DNA from: Paenibacillus sp. FSL H8-0079
GTDB taxonomy: Bacteria > Bacillota > Bacilli > Paenibacillales > Paenibacillaceae
Reading direction: 5' to 3'
Assembly: GCF_037991315.1 (NCBI RefSeq)
Contig: NZ_CP150300.1
Span: 1,302,001-1,366,000, forward strand
Length of the DNA: 64,000 nucleotides
Shown: positions 27,603 to 35,974 of the stretch, piece after piece
Layout of the letters: every line of letters starts with the position of its first letter
How positions within the stretch are numbered: position 1 is the first letter of the stretch
Position numbers and translations under genes: made by a program
Notes under the pieces: model-generated
The model's input: the letters and a program-made list of their open reading frames with translations, nothing else
Database searches by the model: none
What the model was told of the DNA's origin: nothing

Positions 27603-28310
27603 ATGAAGAAGAAGGTTGTACTGGGTTTGATGGTAGGCACATTAACGCTTGGAATCGGGACAGGTGCACTCGCAGCAACAGGGCTGGAACCAATTAAAGC
27701 TTATTTGAACAACAAGATTACGCTGAAAATGAATGGTGCTACGGTGACAGCCAAAGATGCAAATGGTAAAACAGTGTTGCCCATCACGTACAATGGGACG
27801 ACTTATTTACCTGTGCGTGCGGTGGGTTCATTACTTGGGACAGAGATCACTTATGACAGTGCAACCTCTTCGGTGTTGATTGGTGGGAATAATGGTTCCT
27901 CGCCATCTGAAACCGATAAACTGACGCTCAGTTCACTCGGAACATCTGTACTTGGGACATCCGCATGGCATACTAAAGATCCTGCGGAGACCACTTACAA
28001 AGGCAAGGATTATAAAGATGTATATCTGCATACGGATTCCGTGAAGCAAGGGGATGACTTCCAGATCATGACGGGTAAAACGTATTCTTCCCTGCATCTG
28101 GAACTGGCCGCTCTTCAAGGTAATCAGGAGGTACATGTAATTAACCAGGACAATACGGTTCTCAAAAAGCTGAGTATAGCACCGGGAAGCGGCTTGGTAA
28201 GTCTGGACGTGGATGTATCAGGCACGGAGGCTATCTTTGTTGAGATTGTCACAGAAGATCCGGGCTCATCGCTGTTTGTGCCGCTTACAACATCGTATTT
28301 GGTTAAATAA
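27603..28310 (+). CDS. Secreted protein with copper amine oxidase N-terminal-like (stalk) domain
   Basis: 235 aa. Start ATG at 27603 with AGGAGGG 6 bases upstream. Signal peptide KKKVVLGLMVGTLTLGIGTG then ALAA. Residues about 33-95 (ITLKMNGATVTAKDANGKTV followed by LPITYNGTTYLPVRAVGSLLGTEITYD motifs) match the Cu-amine-oxidase-N1 'stalk' domain, common in Paenibacillus exported proteins. The C-terminal half is a beta-sandwich-like region similar to NPCBM-type carbohydrate modules (DVYLHTDSV, LSIAPGSGLVSLDVDVSG). Probably cell-surface; role unknown. Confidence 0.85.
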   Translation: MKKKVVLGLMVGTLTLGIGTGALAATGLEPIKAYLNNKITLKMNGATVTAKDANGKTVLPITYNGTTYLPVRAVGSLLGTEITYDSATSSVLIGGNNGSSPSETDKLTLSSLGTSVLGTSAWHTKDPAETTYKGKDYKDVYLHTDSVKQGDDFQIMTGKTYSSLHLELAALQGNQEVHVINQDNTVLKKLSIAPGSGLVSLDVDVSGTEAIFVEIVTEDPGSSLFVPLTTSYLVK

Positions 28311-28320
28311 AATAGACGTA

Positions 28321-28389
28321 AAAAAACGATTATCAACGATGATGTTGCTGGATCAAGTCCATCACACACATTGTGATAATCGTTTTTAT
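28321..28389 (+). terminator. Terminator between convergent genes
   Basis: AAAAACGATTATCA (28322-28335) pairs perfectly with TGATAATCGTTTTT (28374-28387); long 38-base loop. Confidence 0.8.
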
Positions 28390-28424
28390 GTTTATTCAGT
28401 TTAAACCACGTTGGTCATGTGAAA

Positions 28425-29399
28425 TTAACGGATGACGGTGTCTAGCGGTTTAAGATTAGCTTCAATCTCGGCACGGCGACCTTCGAGGAATGGCGGCAAG
28501 GCAAGTGATTCTCCCAGATGTGCCAATTCTTCGTCTGTATCAAATCCCGGACCATCGGTTGCCAGCTCGAACAGAATACCGTTCGCTTCACGGAAATACA
28601 GGGAGCGGAAGTAGAAGCGGTCTACAAAACCGGAGCTTGGGAATTGGAAGTTATGAACGCGTTCCACCCATTGTCTGAGTTCTTCCTCATTGTCCACACG
28701 GAACGCAACATGGTGCACGCTGCCACGTCCAGGGCGTTCTTGTGCAAGATCGTTACGTTCTTCAAGATGCACCTCGGAGCCGCTGCCCCCTTCGCCTGAC
28801 TCAAAGACCAGTACATCAGGTTGACCTGGAGTAAAGGCAGGGTAACTTCCTTTTGCTCTGAAACCAAGCAGTTCGGTGAGAACCGGAGCAGTGAGGGAGG
28901 CGTCTTGTACCGTGAGATGGATAGGGCCAAGACCTACAATGCCATACTCGGCAGGCACAGGGCTCTGATCCCATGGTTTACCACCAGCGACACCTGTATT
29001 GTTTTCATCCGAAACCAGAATCAAACGTTGTCCTTCAAAGTCCGTGAATGAGAGCGTGGCACGACCACCGCGTTCAACAATCTCTCCATGAACAACTTCG
29101 AATTCGTCAAAACGTTGCTGCCAGTAGGTAAGTGCAGCATCATTTGGCACACGCAGTGACGTTGCTGAGATGCTGTTCACGCCTTCACGAGTCTGTCCTG
29201 CCATCGGAATTTCGAAGAAGGTAAGCTCGGTACCTGGATTACCTTTCTCATCGCCATAGAAGAGATGGTAGACGGACACATCGTCCTGGTTGACTGTTTT
29301 CTTGATCAAGCGCAGACCCATGATGTTGGTATAGAAACGATAGTTCTGATCGGCATGTGCTGTTAGGGCAGATACGTGGTGAAGTCCTTTGATTTGCAT
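28425..29399 (-). CDS. Ring-cleaving dioxygenase (MhqO/MhqA-type, vicinal oxygen chelate fold)
   Basis: 324 aa, two glyoxalase/VOC modules. N-terminal LHHVSALTAHADQNYRFYTN with the metal His, GPIHLTVQDASLTAPVL beginning the second module, and SVHHVAFRVDNEEELRQWVE plus REANGILFELATDGPGF holding His and Glu ligands. Bacillus homologues (MhqO, MhqA) belong to the quinone-detoxification regulon of MhqR. Two palindromes upstream fit MarR/DUF24-type operators. Single gene; ATG with GGAGG upstream. Confidence 0.92.
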   Translation of the reverse strand: MQIKGLHHVSALTAHADQNYRFYTNIMGLRLIKKTVNQDDVSVYHLFYGDEKGNPGTELTFFEIPMAGQTREGVNSISATSLRVPNDAALTYWQQRFDEFEVVHGEIVERGGRATLSFTDFEGQRLILVSDENNTGVAGGKPWDQSPVPAEYGIVGLGPIHLTVQDASLTAPVLTELLGFRAKGSYPAFTPGQPDVLVFESGEGGSGSEVHLEERNDLAQERPGRGSVHHVAFRVDNEEELRQWVERVHNFQFPSSGFVDRFYFRSLYFREANGILFELATDGPGFDTDEELAHLGESLALPPFLEGRRAEIEANLKPLDTVIR

Positions 29400-29451
29400 A
29401 ATAATTCCTCCTAGTTAGGTTTTGAGTACGGTATATTTTATTTCGGTTAAG

Positions 29452-29466
29452 AAAGTTACTAACTTT
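29452..29466. promoter_or_regulatory. Palindromic operator candidate 1 upstream of dioxygenase
   Basis: AAAGTTACTAACTTT: perfect 7-base arms around one base, 53 bases before the dioxygenase start. Resembles HxlR/DUF24 (YodB-type) dyads with a TACTnnnAGTA-like core, but the match is only general. Confidence 0.5.
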
Positions 29467-29488
29467 TAGTTTGTTTTGGTTCTGAAAT

Positions 29489-29506
29489 TATCTTAACATA
29501 AAGATA
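29489..29506. promoter_or_regulatory. Palindromic operator candidate 2 (MhqR-like)
   Basis: TATCTTAACATAAAGATA: 6-base arms TATCTT/AAGATA with 6-base centre, the spacing of the MhqR box TATCT-N8-AGATA known from Bacillus mhq genes. Confidence 0.5.
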
Positions 29507-29630
29507 TTTAAATTACAATGCTTATTTAGAATTCCAACTGGACAGCTCTTTCATTCAATGGCAAAATGAAAAAGTTAACATTAAAGAAAGATAATGTTGG
29601 TGAGATGATCGCAAAGGAGAGAAGAGATGT

Positions 29631-30392
29631 ATGGCGTATCCACCATGGCTGGACCCTTATGATGCAGAGCCGTTTATTCTGTTCTCCACTTCACATATCG
29701 TTTCCATTAGCTTAATTACAGCATTGATCCTCCTGATGTTTTTGCTTCGACACCATCTTCGGTCATGGTCAGAGAGGACACGCCGCACACTGCGGATTGT
29801 TCTAGCCTGTATCATGTTCGCTTGTGAAATTGTGCTGCAACTCTGGTATATGTATGGAGGGATATGGAGCCTGCAGACGTCTTTGCCACTCGAACTATGC
29901 AGTTTGTCTTTGTTATTATCGGGGGTATTATTACTCACACGCAGTCGTTGGTTACATTCTGCACTGTTATTCGCAGGCATCGCAGGAGCCCTTATGGCTA
30001 TTCTGACGCCAAATCTGGGTTATGGTTACGCGCACTTTCGATTCATTCAATTTTTCGTCGCTCATGCCTGTATCATTTTGGCTTTACTCTACATGACGTG
30101 GGTGGAACAACTGCGACCTAGCTGGAGATCTGTGGCGGGTTCGATGATCTTTGTTAATGTAGCGGCACTCATTGTATACGTTGTGGATGTCTTGCTTGAT
30201 GCGAATTACATGTTCTTGAGATACAAGCCGAGTACACCCTCGGTGTTGGATATGCTAGGTCCTTATCCCGTGTATATCCTTGGGGAAGAGATACTGGCGC
30301 TGGTCTTGTTCTCGCTGATGTACATTGTGCTTTTCGCCATCCCAGACCGTTTGAATCATCGTGTGAAAAAAGGTAAAAGCTCCTCGGTATAG
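29631..30392 (+). CDS. TIGR02206 family membrane protein (YwaF-like)
   Basis: 253 aa with about seven membrane segments (near 18-38, 50-70, 80-100, 104-124, 130-155, 163-185, 215-238). Family features FSTSHIVSISLI at the N-terminus, SLPLELCSLSLLLSG, and GPYPVYILGEEILALVLF match the YwaF/TIGR02206 family of integral membrane proteins. AAAGGAG precedes the ATG. Biochemical role not established for the family. Confidence 0.9.
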   Translation: MAYPPWLDPYDAEPFILFSTSHIVSISLITALILLMFLLRHHLRSWSERTRRTLRIVLACIMFACEIVLQLWYMYGGIWSLQTSLPLELCSLSLLLSGVLLLTRSRWLHSALLFAGIAGALMAILTPNLGYGYAHFRFIQFFVAHACIILALLYMTWVEQLRPSWRSVAGSMIFVNVAALIVYVVDVLLDANYMFLRYKPSTPSVLDMLGPYPVYILGEEILALVLFSLMYIVLFAIPDRLNHRVKKGKSSSV

Positions 30393-30441
30393 TGGTGATC
30401 CTTGTAGTTGCGACTGTGTCGTATCATTATTCTTTATAAAT

Positions 30442-30492
30442 AAAACATCCCGCAGTAATCTGAACGGATCAGATCGCTAGCGGGATGTTTGG
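30442..30492. terminator. Bidirectional terminator
   Basis: AAACATCCCGC / GCGGGATGTTT perfect arms between convergent ywaF-like and SDR genes. Confidence 0.75.
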
Positions 30493-30531
30493 GCGTTGTC
30501 CCTGAATGGGGGCCAACGCTTATTTATATTT

Positions 30532-31326
30532 TTATCCACGGAGCAGAGATTCCGCACCATCCACGTAGATTCGTGTACCCGTAACATGAGAGGCTTCATC
30601 GGAAGCGAGGAACAGAACGAGGTTCGCAACTTGCTTGGACGTTCCGGGTTCACCCTTAAGCGGATGTTCATGACCTTCAGGGAATTCAACGGGAATCTGT
30701 ACTTCTTTCAGATCATCTGACGGATAGGTATTATCATCAATGTTGGTATCGATGGCACCTGGGCAGACGGCGTTTACACGGATCTTATAACGAGCCAGCT
30801 CCAGTGCAGCCATCTTGGTAAACGCAGTTTGTCCCGCTTTGCTGGAAGCGTATGCAGAGAACCCGATACCTGAGAAGACCCGGTTACCATTGATGGAACT
30901 GGTAATAATGATACTGCCGCCATGTTCTTTCAGATGGGGGATGGCATATTTGACGGTTGCGAAGGTTCCGCGCATATTGATCTCCATCGTCTGGTCCCAG
31001 TCCTCGATTTCCATCGTTTCAATCGGGGCCATCGTTCCATTAATGCCAGCATTCGCAAATATGATATCCAGTTTACCTGCTTCAGTCGCAGCCTGATTGA
31101 TCGCCTTCTGCACATTGTCCGGTTTAGAGATATCACATTCGATCACATACGCTTCTCCGCCAGCCTTTTCAATGGTCTGTTTCGTTTCCTCTGCATTTTC
31201 GGGTGTACGATCCAGCATGTACACTTTGGCTCCGTGCTCGGCGAAACGAATGGCGGTAGCCTGACCAATACCCGATCCACCTCCGGTTACAATCGCTACT
31301 TTGCCTTCCAAACGTTGTTCTGTCAT
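30532..31326 (-). CDS. SDR family NAD(P)-dependent oxidoreductase
   Basis: 264 aa classical short-chain dehydrogenase. Cofactor motif VTGGGSGIGQ near residue 14, NAG motif FANAGING, catalytic Ser in IIITSSING and YxxxK in FSAYASSKAGQ, then VNAVCPGAIDT and the C-terminal HVTGTRIYVDGAESLLRG. ATG at 31326 is chosen with GGAGGG 7 bases upstream. Asp in VYMLDR after beta2 suggests NAD(H) preference. Substrate unknown; single gene. Confidence 0.93.
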   Translation of the reverse strand: MTEQRLEGKVAIVTGGGSGIGQATAIRFAEHGAKVYMLDRTPENAEETKQTIEKAGGEAYVIECDISKPDNVQKAINQAATEAGKLDIIFANAGINGTMAPIETMEIEDWDQTMEINMRGTFATVKYAIPHLKEHGGSIIITSSINGNRVFSGIGFSAYASSKAGQTAFTKMAALELARYKIRVNAVCPGAIDTNIDDNTYPSDDLKEVQIPVEFPEGHEHPLKGEPGTSKQVANLVLFLASDEASHVTGTRIYVDGAESLLRG

Positions 31327-31536
31327 CTCTGATCCCTCCATCGTATAGATTATCGTTGTACCTTCTACTTCTACATACCCGGCTCAAGACTGGTGAATCA
31401 ATATGTGTCTATATCAAAAAAACAGGCCCGCAACGCGGCCCTGTTCTGGGAGCAGATCATCTTCATGATCTGTCTGCTGTCATATTATTTTGGCATGTGA
31501 ATGGTGGGAAACTCTCATTCAGGTCATGCCCAATAC

Positions 31537-31800
31537 TTACTTATGTTTCTTCCAGTCTATTGTGCTGTTATTGAGCAAATATTCGAAGTCGTTATCCCGG
31601 CGCTTTTGCTCCGCTTGGCGAGCTTCTTCTGCTTGCTGACGTTCCTGCTCTTTAACTGCTGCTTCGGCAGCTTTTGCCTCATCTGCCTGAGCTTTCAGCT
31701 TCTCTAACACATCACTGCTAAGTAGATCTTTCAGTGTTGTGGGTTTATCCTGTGCTACTGCTGCTTTGGGTGCAGGAGTGCGTTTTTTGGATTTTGCCAT
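31537..31800 (-). CDS. YqkE-like DUF3886 protein
   Basis: 87 aa, highly charged. Starts MAKSKKRTPAPK, has the short conserved TTLKDLLSSDVLEKLKAQ segment, an Ala/Glu/Gln/Arg-rich coiled-coil helix (about 33-66), and ends NDFEYLLNNSTIDWKKHK, as in the DUF3886/YqkE family of Bacillales. GAAAGGAG lies before the ATG. Cytoplasmic; function unknown. Confidence 0.85.
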   Translation of the reverse strand: MAKSKKRTPAPKAAVAQDKPTTLKDLLSSDVLEKLKAQADEAKAAEAAVKEQERQQAEEARQAEQKRRDNDFEYLLNNSTIDWKKHK

Positions 31801-32000
31801 AGGAAAATCTCCTTTCCAAACATGAATCAGGTTCCATTTATCATACAGTAGTCATAGTATATCAGGTTCCCGGAATTCATTCCATGAATCTGCGGAACAA
31901 AAGCAGGAAAACGGGGTATGCGTGACGAATGAAAACGGGTATAAAATCATATAATAATACCGATACTGCGACTATTCCCTGAAGAAAGGAGTCGTTGTTC

Positions 32001-32111
32001 GTGGAAGTAAACCGTAGTTTACTGAAAGGGCTTGCATGGGGCGTTGCCTTTAGCTTCCCGTTATGGATTGCGATTATCGGCTGGTTACGTTTGATGGGAT
32101 GGATGTATTGA
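32001..32111 (+). CDS. Tiny single-pass membrane protein (36 aa)
   Basis: GTG start with AAAGGAG 9-10 bases upstream; product MEVNRSLLKGLAWGVAFSFP then a hydrophobic stretch to WLRLMGWMY. One membrane helix (about 9-32), followed by a stop and then a terminator at 32179. The start signal, positive-inside layout and terminator make a real gene likely despite its size. No family recognised. Confidence 0.7.
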   Translation: MEVNRSLLKGLAWGVAFSFPLWIAIIGWLRLMGWMY

Positions 32112-32178
32112 GGATGATGCCAGAAGAGGTCCTTTTTTATAAAGTTAGTTATGTAACCGCTATCATTAAATTCAATAA

Positions 32179-32224
32179 ATAAAGCTCTGCCTTGCGACAT
32201 TCGCATAGGTCAGAGCTTTTATTT
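32179..32224. terminator. Bidirectional terminator
   Basis: AAAGCTCTG / CAGAGCTTTT arms between the 36-aa gene and the convergent PPIase gene. Confidence 0.8.
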
Positions 32225-32293
32225 GTTTAGCAGTTCATTAACTCATTAATGAGATATAAAAATGAGGTTTCATCTGTTTGGCTAAGCAGCTGA

Positions 32294-32941
32294 TTAAGGC
32301 ACTTTTACCGGCTCTGGATACTCCAGACCATGGGTATCTACCGTAACTTTTTTCATGACTTGATCGGCAACCGGTTTGTCAGCTCCACCTATTTCTTGAG
32401 CTGCTATACCATCAACGACTTCCATACCTTCTGTTACCTTGCCAAAGGTGGCATATGCGTTATCCAGGTAATCCGCGTCAGCTAGCATAATGAAGAATTG
32501 GGAGCCAGCAGAATCCAAATCATTTGTACGCGCCATGGAGATAACCCCACGCGTATGATTCAGGTGGTTTTTGTGACCATTAGATGTAAATTCACCCTTA
32601 ATCGTGTATCCAGGGCCTCCTGAACCGTTGCCATCTGGATCACCACCCTGAATCATAAAGCCGGGAATGACCCGGTGAAAGATCAGGCCGTCATAAAAGC
32701 CCTGGTTCGCTAGTGAAATAAAATTGTTCACCGTATTGGGGGCAATTTCCGGATATAGCTCGATGACGATTTTCTGTCCATCCGCCATTTCAATGGTAGC
32801 TACCGGATTAGGGCCCGTTGGTTCAACAGGAGCCGGTGTTTCCGTAGCGCCACTGGAAGGGCGTCCACAACCACTAATGACGATAAGCAGCATCGCGAGA
32901 ACCAGCGAAACCACAGTGTTTTTTCTCCACCGTAAAGACAT
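32294..32941 (-). CDS. Cyclophilin-type peptidyl-prolyl isomerase, lipoprotein
   Basis: 215 aa. Lipoprotein signal LVLAMLLIVISGC with lipobox Cys near residue 25, then a Pro/Thr linker and a complete cyclophilin domain: APNTVNNFISLANQGFYDGL, FHRVIPGFMIQGGDP (catalytic Arg and Phe-x-x-x-Q), GVISMARTNDLDSAGSQFFI and ATFGKVTEGMEVVD. It catalyses proline cis-trans isomerisation of exported proteins outside the membrane. AAGGAGG precedes the ATG. Single gene. Confidence 0.94.
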   Translation of the reverse strand: MSLRWRKNTVVSLVLAMLLIVISGCGRPSSGATETPAPVEPTGPNPVATIEMADGQKIVIELYPEIAPNTVNNFISLANQGFYDGLIFHRVIPGFMIQGGDPDGNGSGGPGYTIKGEFTSNGHKNHLNHTRGVISMARTNDLDSAGSQFFIMLADADYLDNAYATFGKVTEGMEVVDGIAAQEIGGADKPVADQVMKKVTVDTHGLEYPEPVKVP

Positions 32942-33196
32942 GAAAACGTTCCTCCTTGCATCTCTGCATTATATATTTTCTCCAAATCATATTTGGATAT
33001 TTACCCAACTATCATACCGTTTTTATGGACAGGATGGCAATGCAATACGTGTGGTTGTGGTGAACAAGGGATGGTCTTCGTGGAATCATGGGTGTAAAAT
33101 AAGGAAAATGCTTCCGCATCGGGGACGACGGGTCTGTTCCGTCCGCTCCAATACACGGCAGTCCCGACGTCAGTAACGGAAAGGGCGTGCGGGTAT

Positions 33197-34411
33197 ATGA
33201 ACTTCTCGTGGAAGCGCAATCTGGTGATTTTATGGATTGGTGTATTTTTTTGCAGCACCGCGTATTCGATCTCTATTCCATTTCTACCCCTGTTTCTAAG
33301 TTCCGATCTGGGGGTTCGTGATCATCTGGAGTTATGGGCGGGACTGGCTTTCGGCATTACATTTCTTGCGAGTGCGCTCGTGTCACCGTTCTGGGGATCA
33401 CTGGCTGACAAATACGGGCGCAAGCCCATGCTCATCCGGTCAGGATACAGTCTTGCCGTCTTATATTTAATCAATTATTTCGTGCAGGACCCCTATTCGC
33501 TGATTGTTGTTCGATTGTTCCAGGGCCTGCTTGCAGGGTTTGTTCCAGCGGCGATTGCTCTTGTGGGCACGAATACACCTGAAGAGAAGACGGGGTATGC
33601 ACTGGGCATCATGTCTACTGCGGGAGCCACAGGTGGTATTATCGGACCGTTAATCGGTGGCGTGGTGAGCCATTATTATGGGAACCGGAATGCATTTTTG
33701 TTTTCGGCCATTGTAGTGCTGGTCTCTGCGATCATCGCAACCTTCTGGGTAAAAGAAGAGAACTTCAACCGGAACAAGGCGCGTTCCCACGTCATGGATG
33801 ACATTCGTGAAGCGAGAGCGAATCGCTTGTTTATGACGGTGCTTGGCATGATGGGCATATGTACATTCTCCGTCATGATTCTGGAGCCACTATTGACGGT
33901 CTACGTGATGGAGATGGGTATACAGCCTGATCGCGCCTCACTCAGCTCAGGTATTATTTTCTCAGCGGTAGGAGTAGCAACAGTTATTATGGCACCGCGT
34001 TGGGGCAAGATTGGTTCAAGGATTGGATACGGTAAAGTGCTGATCATTGGACTGGTTGGTGGGGCTGTAGGCAATCTTCTACAGTTCTTTACAACAGGTT
34101 ATATCGGATTTGGCGTATTGCGATTTGTATATGGTTTATTCTTTGCGGCTGTATTTCCGGCGATTAACGCCATGATTGTGCAGGCTACTGCATCTAGTTT
34201 TAGAGGCAGGGCCTTTAGTTTGAATCAGTCCGCTGCCCAGATCGGGACGATGGCGGGGCCAATCATTGGTGGTGTTCTCGGCGGCTGGCTGCCGATTCGC
34301 TGGATTTTTATCATTAACGGAGTTGCGTTGTTAATCACTGCGATTGTGGCGAAGTGGTCGGGATTGGATCACAAACTGCCCGTGGCAAGTAAGGTTCCCG
34401 CTAAACGGTGA
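33197..34411 (+). CDS. MFS multidrug-type transporter
   Basis: 404 aa, twelve membrane segments. Motif A between TM2 and TM3 is GSLADKYGRKPML; VRLFQGLLAGFVPAAIALVG and ATGGIIGPLIGGVVSH (drug-antiporter motif C: GxxxGPxxGG) place it in the DHA1 drug:H+ antiporter group, like MdtG/Blt. Ribosome binding site is weak (GGAAAGGG about 12 bases upstream). No adjacent regulator, so the substrate is open. Confidence 0.9.
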   Translation: MNFSWKRNLVILWIGVFFCSTAYSISIPFLPLFLSSDLGVRDHLELWAGLAFGITFLASALVSPFWGSLADKYGRKPMLIRSGYSLAVLYLINYFVQDPYSLIVVRLFQGLLAGFVPAAIALVGTNTPEEKTGYALGIMSTAGATGGIIGPLIGGVVSHYYGNRNAFLFSAIVVLVSAIIATFWVKEENFNRNKARSHVMDDIREARANRLFMTVLGMMGICTFSVMILEPLLTVYVMEMGIQPDRASLSSGIIFSAVGVATVIMAPRWGKIGSRIGYGKVLIIGLVGGAVGNLLQFFTTGYIGFGVLRFVYGLFFAAVFPAINAMIVQATASSFRGRAFSLNQSAAQIGTMAGPIIGGVLGGWLPIRWIFIINGVALLITAIVAKWSGLDHKLPVASKVPAKR

Positions 34412-34448
34412 GCTGAAGTGCGAATAGAAAGTGAACTAAAAAAGAACG

Positions 34449-34487
34449 AAAAAGATGACGCTGTTGTTACAGACGTCATCTTTTTTA
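34449..34487 (+). terminator. Terminator of the MFS gene
   Basis: AAAAAGATGACG / CGTCATCTTTTTT perfect stem with T-run; also serves the convergent 66-aa gene. Confidence 0.88.
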
Positions 34488-34500
34488 GGTCTATACGGAT

Positions 34501-34701
34501 CTATATTGATTGGTTGTCCGAAGAGGGCTTACGGGAAGCCTTCTCTTTAGGAATGGCATGCTCAACCGCATCGCGTTGATCCTCATCCTCAAGTGCTTCG
34601 GGGAAGGAGTCCTCAGTGAAGAGTCCAAAGTCTGGATCAATATCCCGTTCGGTCACGAGATTATCCGGTTCATGCACATGCTTGTGGTGATCTTCCTTCA
34701 T
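34501..34701 (-). CDS. Small hydrophilic protein (66 aa)
   Basis: Very charged, His/Asp/Glu-rich (KEDHHKHVHEPDN, EALEDEDQRD). No membrane segment or known domain. Strong AGGAGGTG 8 bases before ATG supports translation. Lies 39 bases downstream of another acidic small protein on the same strand and is probably co-transcribed with it. Confidence 0.75.
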   Translation of the reverse strand: MKEDHHKHVHEPDNLVTERDIDPDFGLFTEDSFPEALEDEDQRDAVEHAIPKEKASRKPSSDNQSI

Positions 34702-34740
34702 CGTGTATGCACCTCCTCGTTCAGGATGTCATCACAGCCG

Positions 34741-35112
34741 TTAGCGTCGCGGTGGAATGTCGTTCTCCGGCTTGGCATCCGCACCAGCACCATTGAGCAG
34801 ATCGGTACCATGCAATGCATCCGGATCGGGTGCAGCAGGATCAACCGGACTGTTGGGTTGCAGAAGATCTGCATCCGGTACAGATTCCAGCGGTGTCTCA
34901 GCCAAACGTGAATCCAATTCCGGCTCGTCCACAGCGGTTGCGGCTACGGGTGCCAGATCCGAATCTTCCGTTACAATTCGTCTACCCGAAACTTCATCAA
35001 AGGTGTCCATATCGCCTTCTGGAACTTCCGTCTCTGGTGGAATATCGCGGGACCTTTGGTAACGGTCATAATAGCGGTCGCTCTCTTCGTTACTGATCGG
35101 TTTGTCAGACAT
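34741..35112 (-). CDS. Acidic low-complexity protein (123 aa)
   Basis: Start ATG at 35112 with AAAGGAAG 8 bases upstream. Begins MSDKPISNEESDRYYDRYQR and continues in Asp/Glu/Pro/Ala-rich sequence without predicted fold. Probably disordered. In a run of three small minus-strand genes (35234-35395, this one, 34501-34701). Family unknown. Confidence 0.75.
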   Translation of the reverse strand: MSDKPISNEESDRYYDRYQRSRDIPPETEVPEGDMDTFDEVSGRRIVTEDSDLAPVAATAVDEPELDSRLAETPLESVPDADLLQPNSPVDPAAPDPDALHGTDLLNGAGADAKPENDIPPRR

Positions 35113-35233
35113 GAGTAGCACTTCCTTTCATCTCGGTTTCTCAAAAGCTTCTTACCCCGTAGTTACCCAAAGCGCTAACGTTGTAATCTTGCACAGGTTA
35201 TTATCCCCGGGTGTTTGCTACGATATGAATGCC

Positions 35234-35395
35234 TTAGAATTTGGGAAATACATACTTGACCAAGAAGTATAAGAATCCAAAAAAGATAATGATATACGCG
35301 GCATATTTAATAAATGTGGAAGCGACCATACTTGAATCTGATTTATGCTGAACATCCTTATGTTCCACCTCAACCGTACGATGTGGCTCATTCAT
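35234..35395 (-). CDS. Small membrane protein (53 aa)
   Basis: ATG at 35395 with AGGAG 9 bases upstream; 53 residues. Hydrophilic N-terminus (MNEPHRTVEVEHKDVQHKSD) then one membrane helix (about 28-50, AAYIIIFFGFLYFLVKYVF). First of three small minus-strand genes. No family recognised; could be a stress or spore-related membrane peptide, but nothing in the sequence says so. Confidence 0.75.
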   Translation of the reverse strand: MNEPHRTVEVEHKDVQHKSDSSMVASTFIKYAAYIIIFFGFLYFLVKYVFPKF

Positions 35396-35540
35396 TGGAA
35401 TCATCTCCTTAGGGTGTGTGTTTGCTTTGAGAAACCATTACACCCGAAGCAACGGATTGAATCGCAGCTACCGTTTTTACAGCTTTTCCTCTTTTGGCTA
35501 TGTTATGATGAAGTATGAATATGTAAGGGAGGGATTTCAA

Positions 35541-35822
35541 GTGGACTGGTTCACACTGGGCAATATGATCACACGCATCCGTATTGGGCAAAAGGCGTCC
35601 ACACCCGGGTTCTCCCGTACCGTCATCCGTCGTCCGGATGGGTTGTTTTGGGTAGGCGGTATATGGTCCGGGCAAGTTGTCCAGCTAAGGGATTTCCTTT
35701 TTTCTGATATATGGACCATCTATGATGATGAAGAAACAGAGCAGTGGCTTGAATTCCGCAGTCAAGTTGAACAGAAGGAACGTGAAATGATAGAGAATCA
35801 GTTCGAAGATCTGCGTGATTGA
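35541..35822 (+). CDS. Hypothetical protein (93 aa)
   Basis: GTG start chosen because GGGAGGG lies 7 bases upstream; 41 further in-frame codons upstream have no start signal. Residues MDWFTLGNMITRIRIGQKAS then a beta-rich PDGLFWVGG segment and an acidic helical tail (EQKEREMIENQFEDLRD). No known domain recognised. Confidence 0.7.
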   Translation: MDWFTLGNMITRIRIGQKASTPGFSRTVIRRPDGLFWVGGIWSGQVVQLRDFLFSDIWTIYDDEETEQWLEFRSQVEQKEREMIENQFEDLRD

Positions 35823-35974
35823 TTGAATGATTTTAACAATAAAATGGAAATAAAACTATAAATCGACTTAAATGTGAATTTCATTTTATCTCAAGAAGGT
35901 GACGTGACAAACGGTGGCGAATGATAGATGAGAGAATCTAAGATAGGGAAAATTAGAACTTTGAGGTGCTGTGA

